A program made the position numbers and the translations under genes. Shown here one piece after another: positions 36,304 to 46,078 of a stretch of 64,000 nucleotides of DNA. Source of the stretch: Aquimarina amphilecti (GTDB taxonomy: Bacteria; Bacteroidota; Bacteroidia; Flavobacteriales; Flavobacteriaceae); the NCBI RefSeq assembly GCF_900109375.1, contig NZ_FOAB01000001.1, forward strand, positions 806,001 through 870,000, in the 5' to 3' direction. The number at the start of each line of letters is the position of its first letter. Within the stretch, counting starts at the first letter, position 1. A model generated the notes under the pieces. It did no database searches. It was given only the letters and a program-made list of their open reading frames with translations, and was not told the DNA's origin.

Positions 36304-37193
36304 TAGAATTCTCCTTTTGTTTTATACCGTATATACAAGTTTAATAGCACTCCAAATGGTATTGCCAAAATGGTAGTTAACTTCTTTGGTGATTCACTAA
36401 TAAAAGATCCATTTTTAGTAAAAATAGCACTAGAAACATAATGAATTGCATTCTTAAATTGATCTTTAAAATTCTCAGCAAGCTTCATTCTACTCTTCCT
36501 AGAAAATGCAAAACCTTTAGGATGTCTTCTATATTGTTTTAAAATATTCATACTAGATCCATCTTGCATATACTCTACCTCACATAAGACATCGTTAATT
36601 GGCAATAATTTATAATCTTGATCAATTAATTGATATAAATAACCAAGTGGCACAAAACGTTCTCCTTCAAAAATAGGATATGCAGGGTATTTCTTTACAA
36701 CTTCTGTTCTATACACTAATTTTTTATCTCCTAATACTTTGTGTACATTATACAAATCATATAATGTAGTTTCTTTTATATGCTCTGGAATCTTGGTTCC
36801 AATTATTTTTCCTTCGGGATCAGCATCTAATCCTACCAATCCTGCAAATTCTGGTTTGTCTTTTATTTTTTCCCAAGCGACAAGTATCTTTTCTATGGCC
36901 TCTTCGCCTATACAGTCATCACTATCAACACATACGTTTAAAGTAGTTTCGGTCAATCTATAAGCAGCATTATGACCTCCATGCATTCCTTGATTTTCTT
37001 GATAATGATACTGTATATCAATTTTTCCTTCTTTAATCCAAGAAGCTACTAACGTTTCTGTATCATCAGTTGAACCATCATCTATAATTAACCAAACAAA
37101 ATCTTGATTAGACTGTTTTATTAAACTCTCATAACACTTATTTAGACAATAAGCCCTGTTATAAGTTGGTGTAAATACGGTTATAGTTTTCAT
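36303..37193 (-). CDS. GT2-family (GT-A fold) glycosyltransferase
   Basis: 296 residues. VFTPTYNRAYCLNKCYESL at the N-terminus, IIDDGSTDDTETLV (about 36-49) and the metal-binding DSDD (about 90-93, in NVCVDSDDCIGEEA) define the nucleotide-sugar site. The C-terminal tail has a hydrophobic stretch (LAIPFGVLLNLYIR) that may touch the membrane. It probably adds a beta-linked sugar to the growing unit. It lies just downstream of the EpsG-like polymerase gene. Confidence 0.9.
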   Translation of the reverse strand: MKTITVFTPTYNRAYCLNKCYESLIKQSNQDFVWLIIDDGSTDDTETLVASWIKEGKIDIQYHYQENQGMHGGHNAAYRLTETTLNVCVDSDDCIGEEAIEKILVAWEKIKDKPEFAGLVGLDADPEGKIIGTKIPEHIKETTLYDLYNVHKVLGDKKLVYRTEVVKKYPAYPIFEGERFVPLGYLYQLIDQDYKLLPINDVLCEVEYMQDGSSMNILKQYRRHPKGFAFSRKSRMKLAENFKDQFKNAIHYVSSAIFTKNGSFISESPKKLTTILAIPFGVLLNLYIRYKTKGEF

Positions 37194-37216
37194 TAGTTAA
37201 TTTGTTGTTAGTGTGA

Positions 37217-38311
37217 TTATCCCCAATATAAATAGTACATCATATATGTAAATGAAAAATAAGCCAGCATAACTTTCCCAATCATAAAATGCTGATCTTT
37301 AAAAAATTCTTTCTTTAAAAATGGATATATGATTATAATTGCCATCATAAACCAAGATAGATATGCAAATCTATTAGAATAGTTTGCCTTGATTACTAAA
37401 ATCCAAAAACTATTACAAATCAAATATGTATTAAGCAACTGGTAGTAAAATTTATCCTCAAATTTCTTTTTATAAATAAAGTACCATCCTGCAAATACTG
37501 CGAAAGCACTATGAAATAGAAAATCCCATCGAAATCCAGTACTCGCAAAAGCGTTAGCATCTACCTCAGATGTTAAATACCCTGTAAGTCGATCATCTCC
37601 AAAACCTAAACTAGCGAAAAGCGTAACCCATAAACTTCCCATTACTAGTGACAATGGAATACAAGCCAACCAGCCTTTAAAAAACACCTTAGGGTTGTTA
37701 TAAAAATTAGTAATTACATACGCAAAAATTGGTAAAAACAATGTTTTATGAAAAAACGTTGCTGCAAGAAAAAACAACGCCATAACAACCTTATTCCTAT
37801 GGTAACATAGCCCCCATAAAAAAAGTGATGTAGCAGCTCCATTACGCATACCATTAACTCCATATGTCCAAAATGAAAATGAAACAATAAACATCACGAA
37901 TGAATAATACCAATATTGTCCAAACAGTGTTTTGGATATTTTATAAAGTGGAAAAATGTATATAAATGCACAAATTGTAAAAAAAGTATGTGCGGATACA
38001 ATTTGCGCTAATGTTTTCATGAATACATGCCAACCGTAATCATTTACTTCCGGTATCTCCCCTCCTAACCTATATCTATCGAATGTGACTATATAATTGA
38101 CAGTATCTCCAAAAATACCACTAATAGGGCGTTGACCGATATATAGAATCAAAAAAATCAATAGAAAATAACCAGAAAAATTAATAAACACAATGTTTTT
38201 ATGTTCATTAATTTGCAAGAGTCGGGTGTGTAATAATGTAAAAACAACCAAAAAGAAGCATAAATTAATATACAACGGATAGTAAAATTCTAAGGGCACA
38301 AAAGTGTTCAT
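37217..38311 (-). CDS. EpsG-family membrane protein, probable Wzy polymerase
   Basis: 364 residues with about ten membrane helices. The pattern ISGIFGDTVNYIVTFDRY (about 66-83), a Gly/Asp-Tyr loop after the second helix, and SFWTYGVNGMRNGAATSLFLWG (R about 153) matches the EpsG family, which takes the Wzy role in many Bacteroidota and Firmicutes loci. It is the only polymerase candidate in the locus, so it should join repeat units at the periplasmic face after the flippase. Wzy-type proteins are poorly conserved, so the call rests on topology and the R-N-G segment. Confidence 0.82.
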   Translation of the reverse strand: MNTFVPLEFYYPLYINLCFFLVVFTLLHTRLLQINEHKNIVFINFSGYFLLIFLILYIGQRPISGIFGDTVNYIVTFDRYRLGGEIPEVNDYGWHVFMKTLAQIVSAHTFFTICAFIYIFPLYKISKTLFGQYWYYSFVMFIVSFSFWTYGVNGMRNGAATSLFLWGLCYHRNKVVMALFFLAATFFHKTLFLPIFAYVITNFYNNPKVFFKGWLACIPLSLVMGSLWVTLFASLGFGDDRLTGYLTSEVDANAFASTGFRWDFLFHSAFAVFAGWYFIYKKKFEDKFYYQLLNTYLICNSFWILVIKANYSNRFAYLSWFMMAIIIIYPFLKKEFFKDQHFMIGKVMLAYFSFTYMMYYLYWG

Positions 38312-38395
38312 TTTACTTATTAATTTTAACCGTTATGTTACTACTATTACGTTTCACCTTTTAAGATCTACTCTTTTTTTTACTAAAGTATAAAA

Positions 38396-38968
38396 TTATA
38401 CCTTTTCACCATCTTGTTTAATAATTCTTGCTGGATTTCCAACTACTACACAATTATCAGGAACATCCTTAACAACTACAGAACCAGCGCCTATAGAACA
38501 ATTATTACCGATCTTAATATCTCCAATAATAATAGCACCGGTATAGATCGATACATTATCTCCTATTGTAGGTCTTTTTCCATTTACTTCTCCTACAGTA
38601 ACCAAATGATTTACATATAAATTTTCTCCTATTGAATCTGCATTTAAAATAGTACTATATGGATGTCCTGTTAACACACCACCTCCTAATTTTGTACTAA
38701 TATCAATTCTAAAATACTTTTCCTTCTTACAATATATATTCAACAAACTAGATAAAACGCCTCTATTTCTAAAATAAAACAACGTTCTAAAATCTGGAGA
38801 ATTTGCTAAAAAAATTAAAAGTAAAGTCACCTTACCTCCTTTTGTTCCCTTGGCAGTTGCCCACCTTTCTAGATCCTTATCAATGACAGCTTTGTTCTTA
38901 CTTGTCTGATATACAAGTACATGTGGTAATAAAAAGATCTTATATATATTTAAAATTAATGATCTCAT
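38396..38968 (-). CDS. Serine acetyltransferase-like (LbH hexapeptide) acyltransferase
   Basis: 190 residues. The C-terminal half is a left-handed beta-helix of hexapeptide repeats (IGENLYVNHLVTVGEVNG, IGDNVSIYTGAIIIGDIKIG) ending in VVVGNPARIIKQ. The histidine in YVNHLVTVG takes the CysE catalytic position. CysE relatives within polysaccharide loci usually O-acetylate a sugar using acetyl-CoA. It overlaps the upstream GT4 stop by 4 bp. A real serine acetyltransferase for cysteine synthesis is less likely in this setting. Confidence 0.85.
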   Translation of the reverse strand: MRSLILNIYKIFLLPHVLVYQTSKNKAVIDKDLERWATAKGTKGGKVTLLLIFLANSPDFRTLFYFRNRGVLSSLLNIYCKKEKYFRIDISTKLGGGVLTGHPYSTILNADSIGENLYVNHLVTVGEVNGKRPTIGDNVSIYTGAIIIGDIKIGNNCSIGAGSVVVKDVPDNCVVVGNPARIIKQDGEKV

Positions 38969-40086
38969 TTTTTGTGTATTAAATCATTAAACATTTCTTG
39001 CCAAAGCTTCATCACTACATCAAGTTGATACTTTTTTGAGTTTTCGCGAGCCTTTTTACCCATATTTTGTATTCGATCAGTGTCATTAAGTAAATTATCT
39101 AACTGATCAACAAATGAGTCATTATCATATGGAGTTATTAGAACTCCTGTGTTTTTATCTATAATATTTCTTGGCCCATACGGACAATCAAAAGATACAA
39201 TCGGCAAACCACAAGCTTGTGCTTCTAATAATACCAGAGGGAAACATTCATTATGTGATGTCATCACAAATACTGAAGATTGGATCATCTCCTCTTTAAT
39301 TTCATTTGTAGATCCCATCAATTTAATAGTATCCTGAATACCTGCGCTATTAATTTTATCCTGAAGCATTTTTACATAACTCGGTTCCCCGTTACCAAAA
39401 ATAAGAAGTTGCCAATCTTTTCTAATTTTTGTAAACTCTTCCCAAATATCAATCAAAATATCATGTCCTTTTACTGCAGCAATTCTTCCTGCTGTAATAA
39501 TTGTATTATTTGAAAGTTCAGATACTTTATCCGGATAAAACGTTAATGGATTCGGAATTACCACCGTATTATCAGTCTTATAATAGTCAGACTCATCTTT
39601 ATTTAGAATGACTAATTTATCATATTTCGACTCTACATAATCAGCAAACTTGAAAAAATACTTTTTAAAAAGACTTGGTTTCTTCCTTTTATCTTTTTCA
39701 ATAAACCTTGAATAATGAAACTCTTTAACTTTAGGAATATCTTTTACAATAAATGGAACGAAATAAGTGTCTACACTATGACTACAAACCACTACAATAT
39801 CAGGATTTATAGTTTTTAGCACAGCCTTAGTTCTTGAAATATGTTTAGGTAATTTTTTAAGATTTTTAGGGTGGAAATAAGATTTTCGACGATTATAATT
39901 AATCCCTAAATCCCGGAAAATTATATTTTTATCAAAAGCATAACAAGGAATCTCCTCTTTTTGCTCAGTAGTAATAATATGAACCTTATTACCTTCCTGT
40001 TGAGCTAAATAATTTGCTTTAATAGAAAGTACTCTTTCTATACCACCATGCAAATACACTTGATCAATGATAAAAACTATATTCAT
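38965..40086 (-). CDS. GT4-family glycosyltransferase, tandem paralogue A
   Basis: 373 residues, GT-B. VYLHGGIERVLSIKANYLAQ at the N-terminus, ITAGRIAAVKGHD (about 203) and SHNECFPLVLLEAQACGLPIVSFDCPYGP (segments near 283-312) at the donor site. The neighbouring gene at 40083-41195 encodes a protein with the same ERVLSIKA and SFDCPYGP signatures, so the two arose by tandem duplication and diverged. They probably add consecutive sugars. The genes overlap by 4 bp. Confidence 0.9.
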   Translation of the reverse strand: MNIVFIIDQVYLHGGIERVLSIKANYLAQQEGNKVHIITTEQKEEIPCYAFDKNIIFRDLGINYNRRKSYFHPKNLKKLPKHISRTKAVLKTINPDIVVVCSHSVDTYFVPFIVKDIPKVKEFHYSRFIEKDKRKKPSLFKKYFFKFADYVESKYDKLVILNKDESDYYKTDNTVVIPNPLTFYPDKVSELSNNTIITAGRIAAVKGHDILIDIWEEFTKIRKDWQLLIFGNGEPSYVKMLQDKINSAGIQDTIKLMGSTNEIKEEMIQSSVFVMTSHNECFPLVLLEAQACGLPIVSFDCPYGPRNIIDKNTGVLITPYDNDSFVDQLDNLLNDTDRIQNMGKKARENSKKYQLDVVMKLWQEMFNDLIHKK

Positions 40087-41195
40087 TTTAATCTTGTATT
40101 CGTTAAATTGGTGAATAACTCATTCCATTCTTCTGCAATAGTCTCCGGTAAATATTTCCTTACCGCCACTTTTGCTTTTATTCCCATGGATTTTCTTTTC
40201 TCTTCATTTTCAATTAAAAAAATTATCCCTTTAGCAAAAGCATCAATATCACCATTTTCTATTAAAAGTCCATCTTCTTTATTTGTAATAATATCTGAAG
40301 GGCCATATGGACAATCAAATGAAATACAAGGAACACCATAAGCCATAGCCTCTGTTAGTACCATTCCAAAACCTTCAAATCTAGAGGACATTGTGTAAAT
40401 GGACGACTCTTCATATTTTTCTGCTATATTTTTTACCGGAGGATAAAAATTAATAGTTTTAGCTATATCTAGTTTTTTTGCTAATGTTGCTAAACCTTCT
40501 TCATCACTAATGGTTCCATATATATCTAGAGTCCAATCTGGATGTTTTTCTATAACTTGTTTCCAACTATTTAAAAGTCGATCATAGCCTTTCTGAAAAC
40601 TGTGTTTACCTACCGCAAGTACCTTCTTATTATCTAATGTGCTTTTTTCTTCTGGATAAAACGATAAAGGATTAGGAATTACTTTAATCTTTTTAAAAGA
40701 CCATTCATTAAGGTTTCCATTTGTTAATACTATGAAATTATCATAATATTTACCTCCAAAATTCATCAAACCAAACTTAACTCCAGTTCCAATTCGTTTT
40801 ATTAATGATCTCTTACCTTTTTTGATCTCGACACTTCTAGAAACGTGTCGTTCATAAATCATAGGACAAGGTTTCCCTAAGATTAAAGGAACAAAAAAAC
40901 CTTTTAGACCATCATCACACACCGCAATTATATCTGGCCCTAATTGTTTAATGATACTACGTAGACCAGATGCATATCGGTACATTCTTGAGAACGGATT
41001 ACCTTTTGCTCTAACATTATGATAAGAAATTTTAGAGCTAAAATCATAGAATAATTCATCGGTATCTTGATTTAAAGTAATTACGTGTATATCATAATCA
41101 TATTCTTCAGCAAGTTTACTCGCTTTTATAGAAAGTACCCTTTCCAATCCACCAGGACCATCAATACGATTAACAATATATACAAGTTTCATCAA
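40083..41195 (-). CDS. GT4-family glycosyltransferase, tandem paralogue B
   Basis: 370 residues, GT-B. DGPGGLERVLSIKASKLAEE near the N-terminus, VLAVGKHSFQKGYDRLL (about 192) and SSRFEGFGMVLTEAMAYG (about 275) with the E-x7-E. This GalNAc-alpha-GalNAc-type or PglJ/PglH-like set is a common family match for ERVL-type GT4 proteins, but donor assignment is not safe. It lies 32 bp downstream of the methyltransferase gene. Confidence 0.9.
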   Translation of the reverse strand: MMKLVYIVNRIDGPGGLERVLSIKASKLAEEYDYDIHVITLNQDTDELFYDFSSKISYHNVRAKGNPFSRMYRYASGLRSIIKQLGPDIIAVCDDGLKGFFVPLILGKPCPMIYERHVSRSVEIKKGKRSLIKRIGTGVKFGLMNFGGKYYDNFIVLTNGNLNEWSFKKIKVIPNPLSFYPEEKSTLDNKKVLAVGKHSFQKGYDRLLNSWKQVIEKHPDWTLDIYGTISDEEGLATLAKKLDIAKTINFYPPVKNIAEKYEESSIYTMSSRFEGFGMVLTEAMAYGVPCISFDCPYGPSDIITNKEDGLLIENGDIDAFAKGIIFLIENEEKRKSMGIKAKVAVRKYLPETIAEEWNELFTNLTNTRLK

Positions 41196-41227
41196 GGTTT
41201 ACTTTAGAAAGTGTCTGATTTATTTAA

Positions 41228-42187
41228 TTATTTTTTTATTACAATATCTAAATATGGATAACAGAATCCACTAGTTAAATTTTTATTCAGTGATTTTAAA
41301 AACTTAATATATCGAAGTCCTTTAAAACCTACTTTTAAAAAAGCAGATTTTTCAAATTTCATCAAACTACTAACCACATTCATTTCTTTTAATGGCGCGA
41401 TCGCTACCTCAAACTCGTGATAACTAGCTCCTCTTCCCCATCTCTTAAATTTCATCATACTTTCATCATCTATTTCTCTATAGGAATCTTTAAAGTTTTT
41501 TCTAGAAGAAAATTTAGAATAATAATATCCTAAATCATCAGGAAGCCAGTCATAAAATGGTAGTGCAGCGGTATGCGAGTCATAATACCATAATCTATTT
41601 GGAGTTTCAATAATAGCAAGATATCCTCCTTTAGATAACATTCTCCAAGCTTGCTTTAAAGATTCTAATCGTTCACTAACAGTCATATGCTCTAGAACAG
41701 CGTAATAGATAATAAAATCGAATTTTCTATCCTTAAAATTCTCTTCAATCTCCTCTCCATTGACATGATGTAATTCTGCATCATATCCAGCAATCCGCAT
41801 TCTATCTTTTGCTACTTCCAATGCTCCGGCATCTACATCTACACCAACAACGTTAGCACCTTGTTCACTTAATGCTAATGTAGAAATTCCCGTTCCACAT
41901 CCAATTTCTAAAATACTAGCCCCCTTTAAATCCTTTACATTATGTAACCAAGGAGCAATTCTATTTCTGTTGTAATACAAACGTTCAAAAAGCTGTCCAC
42001 TTATTGCTTTATTATATTCTTCTGTGGATAATCTACTTTTAGTATTTCCCCGGTCCAAATAATTTTCTTTAAGCGATTTCGTTAGATCTTCTAATTGCTC
42101 TTTGCTAAATGCTGTGTGTTTTTGTTGCATTTTTTTTGGAGCTGTAAAGAATCTATCTTTTAGCAGTTTTTTGAATACCCTTTTCAT
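41228..42187 (-). CDS. Class I SAM-dependent methyltransferase
   Basis: 319 residues. The SAM-binding motif I ILEIGCGTGISTLA lies near 92-105, followed by the acidic end of strand 2 (VVGVDVDAGALEVA) and motif post-I. FDFIIYYAVLEHMTVSERLESLKQAWRMLSKGGYLAI is the usual motif IV to VI region. The 90-residue N-terminal helix and C-terminal extension are not recognisable to me. In this locus it most likely methylates a sugar hydroxyl or caps a chain; a capping role is inference. Confidence 0.82.
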   Translation of the reverse strand: MKRVFKKLLKDRFFTAPKKMQQKHTAFSKEQLEDLTKSLKENYLDRGNTKSRLSTEEYNKAISGQLFERLYYNRNRIAPWLHNVKDLKGASILEIGCGTGISTLALSEQGANVVGVDVDAGALEVAKDRMRIAGYDAELHHVNGEEIEENFKDRKFDFIIYYAVLEHMTVSERLESLKQAWRMLSKGGYLAIIETPNRLWYYDSHTAALPFYDWLPDDLGYYYSKFSSRKNFKDSYREIDDESMMKFKRWGRGASYHEFEVAIAPLKEMNVVSSLMKFEKSAFLKVGFKGLRYIKFLKSLNKNLTSGFCYPYLDIVIKK

Positions 42188-42202
42188 CGTTTGTGTGATT
42201 GA

Positions 42203-43168
42203 TTAGATTTTATTAGTTACTTTTTCTTTCAATGCATTGGCAAGTTCGTGGTGTTTTTCGAGGTTTTTTACGGTTGTATTGTTGGTTATTTTTCCTTCTA
42301 ATCCAAAATTAGAAGTATATGATCCAGTTTTACTATCAATGTCAATTCTATTAAACAATTCTAGAATCCCATCAAATCGACAAGAATCTACAAAACTATC
42401 AAAACCATTTACAAAAATTACAGGTGTCCCCATGGCTAGACATGGTAAAGCACAATGAATTCTAGAGGTTATAACAAGTTTTGCTTTTGCATACTTATTA
42501 AGCAATTCAACAGCCATGTCGAATTTCTCTTCATCAGTATATGTATTAGAAGGAGGTTCTTGGTTAATAAAAGTTGCGGTTTCCAACAATTCTTTACTTA
42601 TAAACTTTTTTATATGCTTATTTTTCTTGCCTAACTTAAAAGCGGATCCATTTAGAATATTTTTAATGGTAATTTTAGTATTGTAAAATACTTTTTCTGC
42701 ACGTGGATAACTATATAAAGGATCTACGATATAAATATCATCTCCTCTTTCAGAATCATCTACTTTATAAGAATCTAGGGTTAATGTAAGACAACCTGTA
42801 AAATGTGCATCAATGCCTTTTGCCTTAAGTGTATCAGCAGTAAACTGATCTCTACAACCTATAGGTTCATGCTTTTTTAAATATGCAATACCTTTTTCAC
42901 TTAACATTGCTGGTGCAGCAGTGTTATTCATATGAAAAGAAACAAATATAGGATCTATATCCTCTGATGGCACCCAATTATGAATATTGTGTGTAAACCA
43001 TCCATTCATAATTAACTTGATAGGATCTCCTTTATAATCACCTAATCGCTCTCTGTTTAATAGCGTATCAACCTTTGGTAAATATTGTTTAGCCGCTAAA
43101 CTTTGAATATTATCCCCAACATTAAAGAAATTCTTATTCTCATCGTATGTAAGTAGTCCGTATTTCAT
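42203..43168 (-). CDS. Polysaccharide pyruvyl transferase family protein
   Basis: 321 residues. N-terminal NVGDNIQSLAAKQYLP, central GCRDQFTADTLKAKGIDAHFTGCLTLTLD (segments near 118-148) and RIHCALPCLAMGTPVIFVNG match the CsaB/PssM/WcaK family (PF04230). These enzymes transfer a pyruvate ketal from phosphoenolpyruvate to a sugar, adding negative charge to the polymer. It follows the PP-loop protein gene with a 28-bp gap. Some family members do not transfer pyruvate, so the exact product is not certain. Confidence 0.85.
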   Translation of the reverse strand: MKYGLLTYDENKNFFNVGDNIQSLAAKQYLPKVDTLLNRERLGDYKGDPIKLIMNGWFTHNIHNWVPSEDIDPIFVSFHMNNTAAPAMLSEKGIAYLKKHEPIGCRDQFTADTLKAKGIDAHFTGCLTLTLDSYKVDDSERGDDIYIVDPLYSYPRAEKVFYNTKITIKNILNGSAFKLGKKNKHIKKFISKELLETATFINQEPPSNTYTDEEKFDMAVELLNKYAKAKLVITSRIHCALPCLAMGTPVIFVNGFDSFVDSCRFDGILELFNRIDIDSKTGSYTSNFGLEGKITNNTTVKNLEKHHELANALKEKVTNKI

Positions 43169-43196
43169 GAATTCTACAATTTACCTAGTTTTTTAT

Positions 43197-44477
43197 CTAT
43201 TTTAATTTTCTATATATCTTTTGCATCCAAGGAAACTTATTTCTAATAATAAACTTAATTCTATTCGTTCCTTTATTTGCATTGTTTATTTTTTCTTCCA
43301 GAAGTCTATCTACCTTTCCTCCTCTAAACTCATCCATATGTCTGGTCTCTGTTTCAATATCATCAAAAACAAAAAAAGTATCTACATTCTTTGCTTTCTC
43401 CATCAATTCCCACCAAAAATATTTCACTCCTTTACTTCCTGAACCTATATGCAGAATTTGATAAATCTTATCATAAACACTACCATCAACTTTAAATCCA
43501 TATTCATTAGGGTTTTGATTATTAAGTATCAGCCCTAATATTGTTCTAAAACATTTTTCACAGTAACTACAATTAAACTCTGTTCTTTTTTCAGAATAAC
43601 AAACGCGCAATCGAAATCTTTTATCTTTCTCCGAAGCAAATTTGGCTATCAAATCTACTTTATCTTGTCTTTTTAGTTCATAACCATCATGAAATACCTG
43701 AAAACCCGATCCCCAAGTGATTTTTTCATCAATCTCTGGTGTTGACCCCCAATCAATATCAATATGATCAGTATAAGAAGACGCAATATGCACTGAGCTA
43801 TATTGGTTTACAAATGACAAAGGAGCAATTGAGCCTACTAGCGCTAACCCATGTTGTACTTTTCCCCACCAACCAATATCTTTTAATAAAAGTTCTACCT
43901 GGTAGGTGTAAAAATCTCTAAGATTTGTTTCTATAAATTCCTTACTATTTTCATTTAAAAGCTCCTCATTCTCAATAAAATCTGTAAAATCAGTCCATTG
44001 CTCTTTATCTTTGATAGTAATATCAGCTCCATGAAGTGTTATTAAATCTGGTGTTTTGTCATAGATTCTGATATATGTCGCAAATGCATCTACTCCACCA
44101 CTAAAAAGCATTGCTGACTTAGACTTTTCTATTGAGTTTTTAATCAATTTCTTTGCAACCAATGTTCCTTCGAAACTATTAGCAGTATCTCTTTTAGCGA
44201 ATTCTTGTTTTATTTTTTCCTGCGCTTGATAAAAATCTTCATCTACTTCATCTACTTCAATAGTAAAACCTGCAAACCAAGCCATTGGCAATATGTTCGA
44301 TAAAAAAGGGATTACAGAAATACTTTCGGGAGTAGTACTTACATCTATTTGATATTTAGAATAAAAGGATTCATTCTCTTCAAATAGCTTCTGGATATTG
44401 GCATCCACCGAATACTCATAATTAATCTTACGACCATTATCTGAATATGTAATTGAATGTAACTTTAATGTATCCAT
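43197..44477 (-). CDS. PP-loop ATPase-like protein with QueC-type cysteine cluster
   Basis: 426 residues. MLFSGGVDAFAT (about 123-134) is the PP-loop (SGGxDS/A) of ATP pyrophosphatases. C293, C303, C306 and C309 (CYSEKRTEFNCSYCEKCFRT) form a C-x9-C-x2-C-x2-C cluster like the zinc site of QueC. The first 110 residues are not recognisable to me. PP-loop enzymes adenylate a carbonyl or carboxylate for amide, nitrile or thio group formation. In polysaccharide loci the known PP-loop family is the WbpG-type amidotransferase, but this protein is not of that type by its cysteine motif. Substrate unknown. Confidence 0.65.
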   Translation of the reverse strand: MDTLKLHSITYSDNGRKINYEYSVDANIQKLFEENESFYSKYQIDVSTTPESISVIPFLSNILPMAWFAGFTIEVDEVDEDFYQAQEKIKQEFAKRDTANSFEGTLVAKKLIKNSIEKSKSAMLFSGGVDAFATYIRIYDKTPDLITLHGADITIKDKEQWTDFTDFIENEELLNENSKEFIETNLRDFYTYQVELLLKDIGWWGKVQHGLALVGSIAPLSFVNQYSSVHIASSYTDHIDIDWGSTPEIDEKITWGSGFQVFHDGYELKRQDKVDLIAKFASEKDKRFRLRVCYSEKRTEFNCSYCEKCFRTILGLILNNQNPNEYGFKVDGSVYDKIYQILHIGSGSKGVKYFWWELMEKAKNVDTFFVFDDIETETRHMDEFRGGKVDRLLEEKINNANKGTNRIKFIIRNKFPWMQKIYRKLK

Positions 44478-44485
44478 TCTTTAAT

Positions 44486-46027
44486 TTATTTTCGTTTAAG
44501 TAATGAAACTATAGGTTTTCTAAATAATTCTCTTTCATATTCTAACATACCAACAAAATACATCATAATCACAAAAACAATTGTATATGAGATACCTTTA
44601 GCTATAAAATTAAACCATCCTTCACCAGGAATATAATTGATAAAATATCCTGCAGCTATTACCAATAGTACTACCAACAAAACTTTATGAAATAACTCTT
44701 TAAAAAAACGTATAATATTTAAACCAATTTTATTATGGTAATAAAAATTCATCACATTTTGAACAATCATCCAACCACCTACAAGCCCTATCATCATTCC
44801 GATAGCACTATATTCCATTGCCAAAAATCCACCAGCGATAACTCCCAATATCATAAATACAAGATAAAGAATTGCTTTAAATGATAATTTGTTTTTCGCC
44901 TCCAATATAGAATTTCCAAAAGCTTGTAATAAAGGAAGTGTATATCCAATCATAATAATAAGAGCAATCATATAAATCTCTCTACATTCTTCTAAACCAT
45001 ATCGACCATCTGCAGTAGAGTCTCCTCCTCCAACCCAAAGGTTTATGAATTGTTCTCCATATAACATAAATGCTCCAAAAATGTACATAAGTATAATAAA
45101 AGACAGCCTTCCAAGCTTTATCATCATGTCAGTCAACTCTTCTCCACTAGCATTATTAACAGACATCTGTGTAGCTCTAGGTAAAAACACACTAGAAATT
45201 GCTGTTGAAAAAGCACCATAATACGTTCCTAATGCTATTCCGATTCCATAAATACCTAATACTTTAGGCACACTAACCGCTCCTAAAACCCAACTACCAG
45301 ATTTCCATTGAAGCATATTTACAATTGCAAAAAGAAAGATCCAGCTAGAGTACTTAAAAATTTCTCTAACAAAATCTTTAGAAAATTGATGTAACTTAAA
45401 TCTAACCTTCAATTTCACTAATACATAGTAAGCTGATATCGAAATCGTAAGAATATTAAATATGGTATCTACAATAACCAAAGCAATTGCTCTTCCACCA
45501 AAAAACAAAACAGCGACTATCGTTAAAGATCTTAAAATATATCTAACAATCCCTACAGATTCTGGAAAGACAAATTTTTCATATCCTTTACAAATACCCG
45601 TAAATATCATACCTGGTAATTGAATCGCCAAATTGAAAACCAGAATAACAAACATCATTTTTGCTATGCTTAATTCTTCTGCATTAAACTTGGTAAAGTA
45701 AGTATCTATAAAGAAGTAAAATATAGTTCCGGAAATAACTACCAATGTAGAAACCGCAAAGTAAAGTATCCTGACCGTTCCTAAGAAATTCTCTTCACCT
45801 TCTTTATCTTTCTCTGCTCTATACTTAGCTACAAAACGAACTACTGTATTGGTCAGTCCGAAATCGAGCAATGCAATTGTACCTATTAAAGCACCAATAG
45901 CATTAAAAATCCCGTACTCATCCTTCCCTAAGTAACTAACGATCAATGGAGTTATCATAATTCCAATAACGTTAATCAAAAAGATTTTTAAATACGTAAG
46001 TAAAGCTCCTTTTTTTAGTTGGCTCAA
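44486..46027 (-). CDS. Wzx-type lipopolysaccharide/polysaccharide flippase
   Basis: 513 residues with about 12-14 membrane helices. The N-terminal LLTYLKIFLINVIGIMITPLIVSYLGKDEYGIFNAIGALIG region (in shorter segments at about 7-47) is the typical start of MATE/MOP-superfamily polysaccharide flippases. It should move undecaprenyl-linked repeat units across the inner membrane. It is the only flippase in the locus, so it would serve units begun by both PglC-like enzymes. It is encoded 9 bp before the PP-loop gene. Confidence 0.92.
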   Translation of the reverse strand: MSQLKKGALLTYLKIFLINVIGIMITPLIVSYLGKDEYGIFNAIGALIGTIALLDFGLTNTVVRFVAKYRAEKDKEGEENFLGTVRILYFAVSTLVVISGTIFYFFIDTYFTKFNAEELSIAKMMFVILVFNLAIQLPGMIFTGICKGYEKFVFPESVGIVRYILRSLTIVAVLFFGGRAIALVIVDTIFNILTISISAYYVLVKLKVRFKLHQFSKDFVREIFKYSSWIFLFAIVNMLQWKSGSWVLGAVSVPKVLGIYGIGIALGTYYGAFSTAISSVFLPRATQMSVNNASGEELTDMMIKLGRLSFIILMYIFGAFMLYGEQFINLWVGGGDSTADGRYGLEECREIYMIALIIMIGYTLPLLQAFGNSILEAKNKLSFKAILYLVFMILGVIAGGFLAMEYSAIGMMIGLVGGWMIVQNVMNFYYHNKIGLNIIRFFKELFHKVLLVVLLVIAAGYFINYIPGEGWFNFIAKGISYTIVFVIMMYFVGMLEYERELFRKPIVSLLKRK

Positions 46028-46078
46028 TGCGGTTGGTTTATGGTTATTTATGTTGCTTTATATAACAGACAATTTCTG

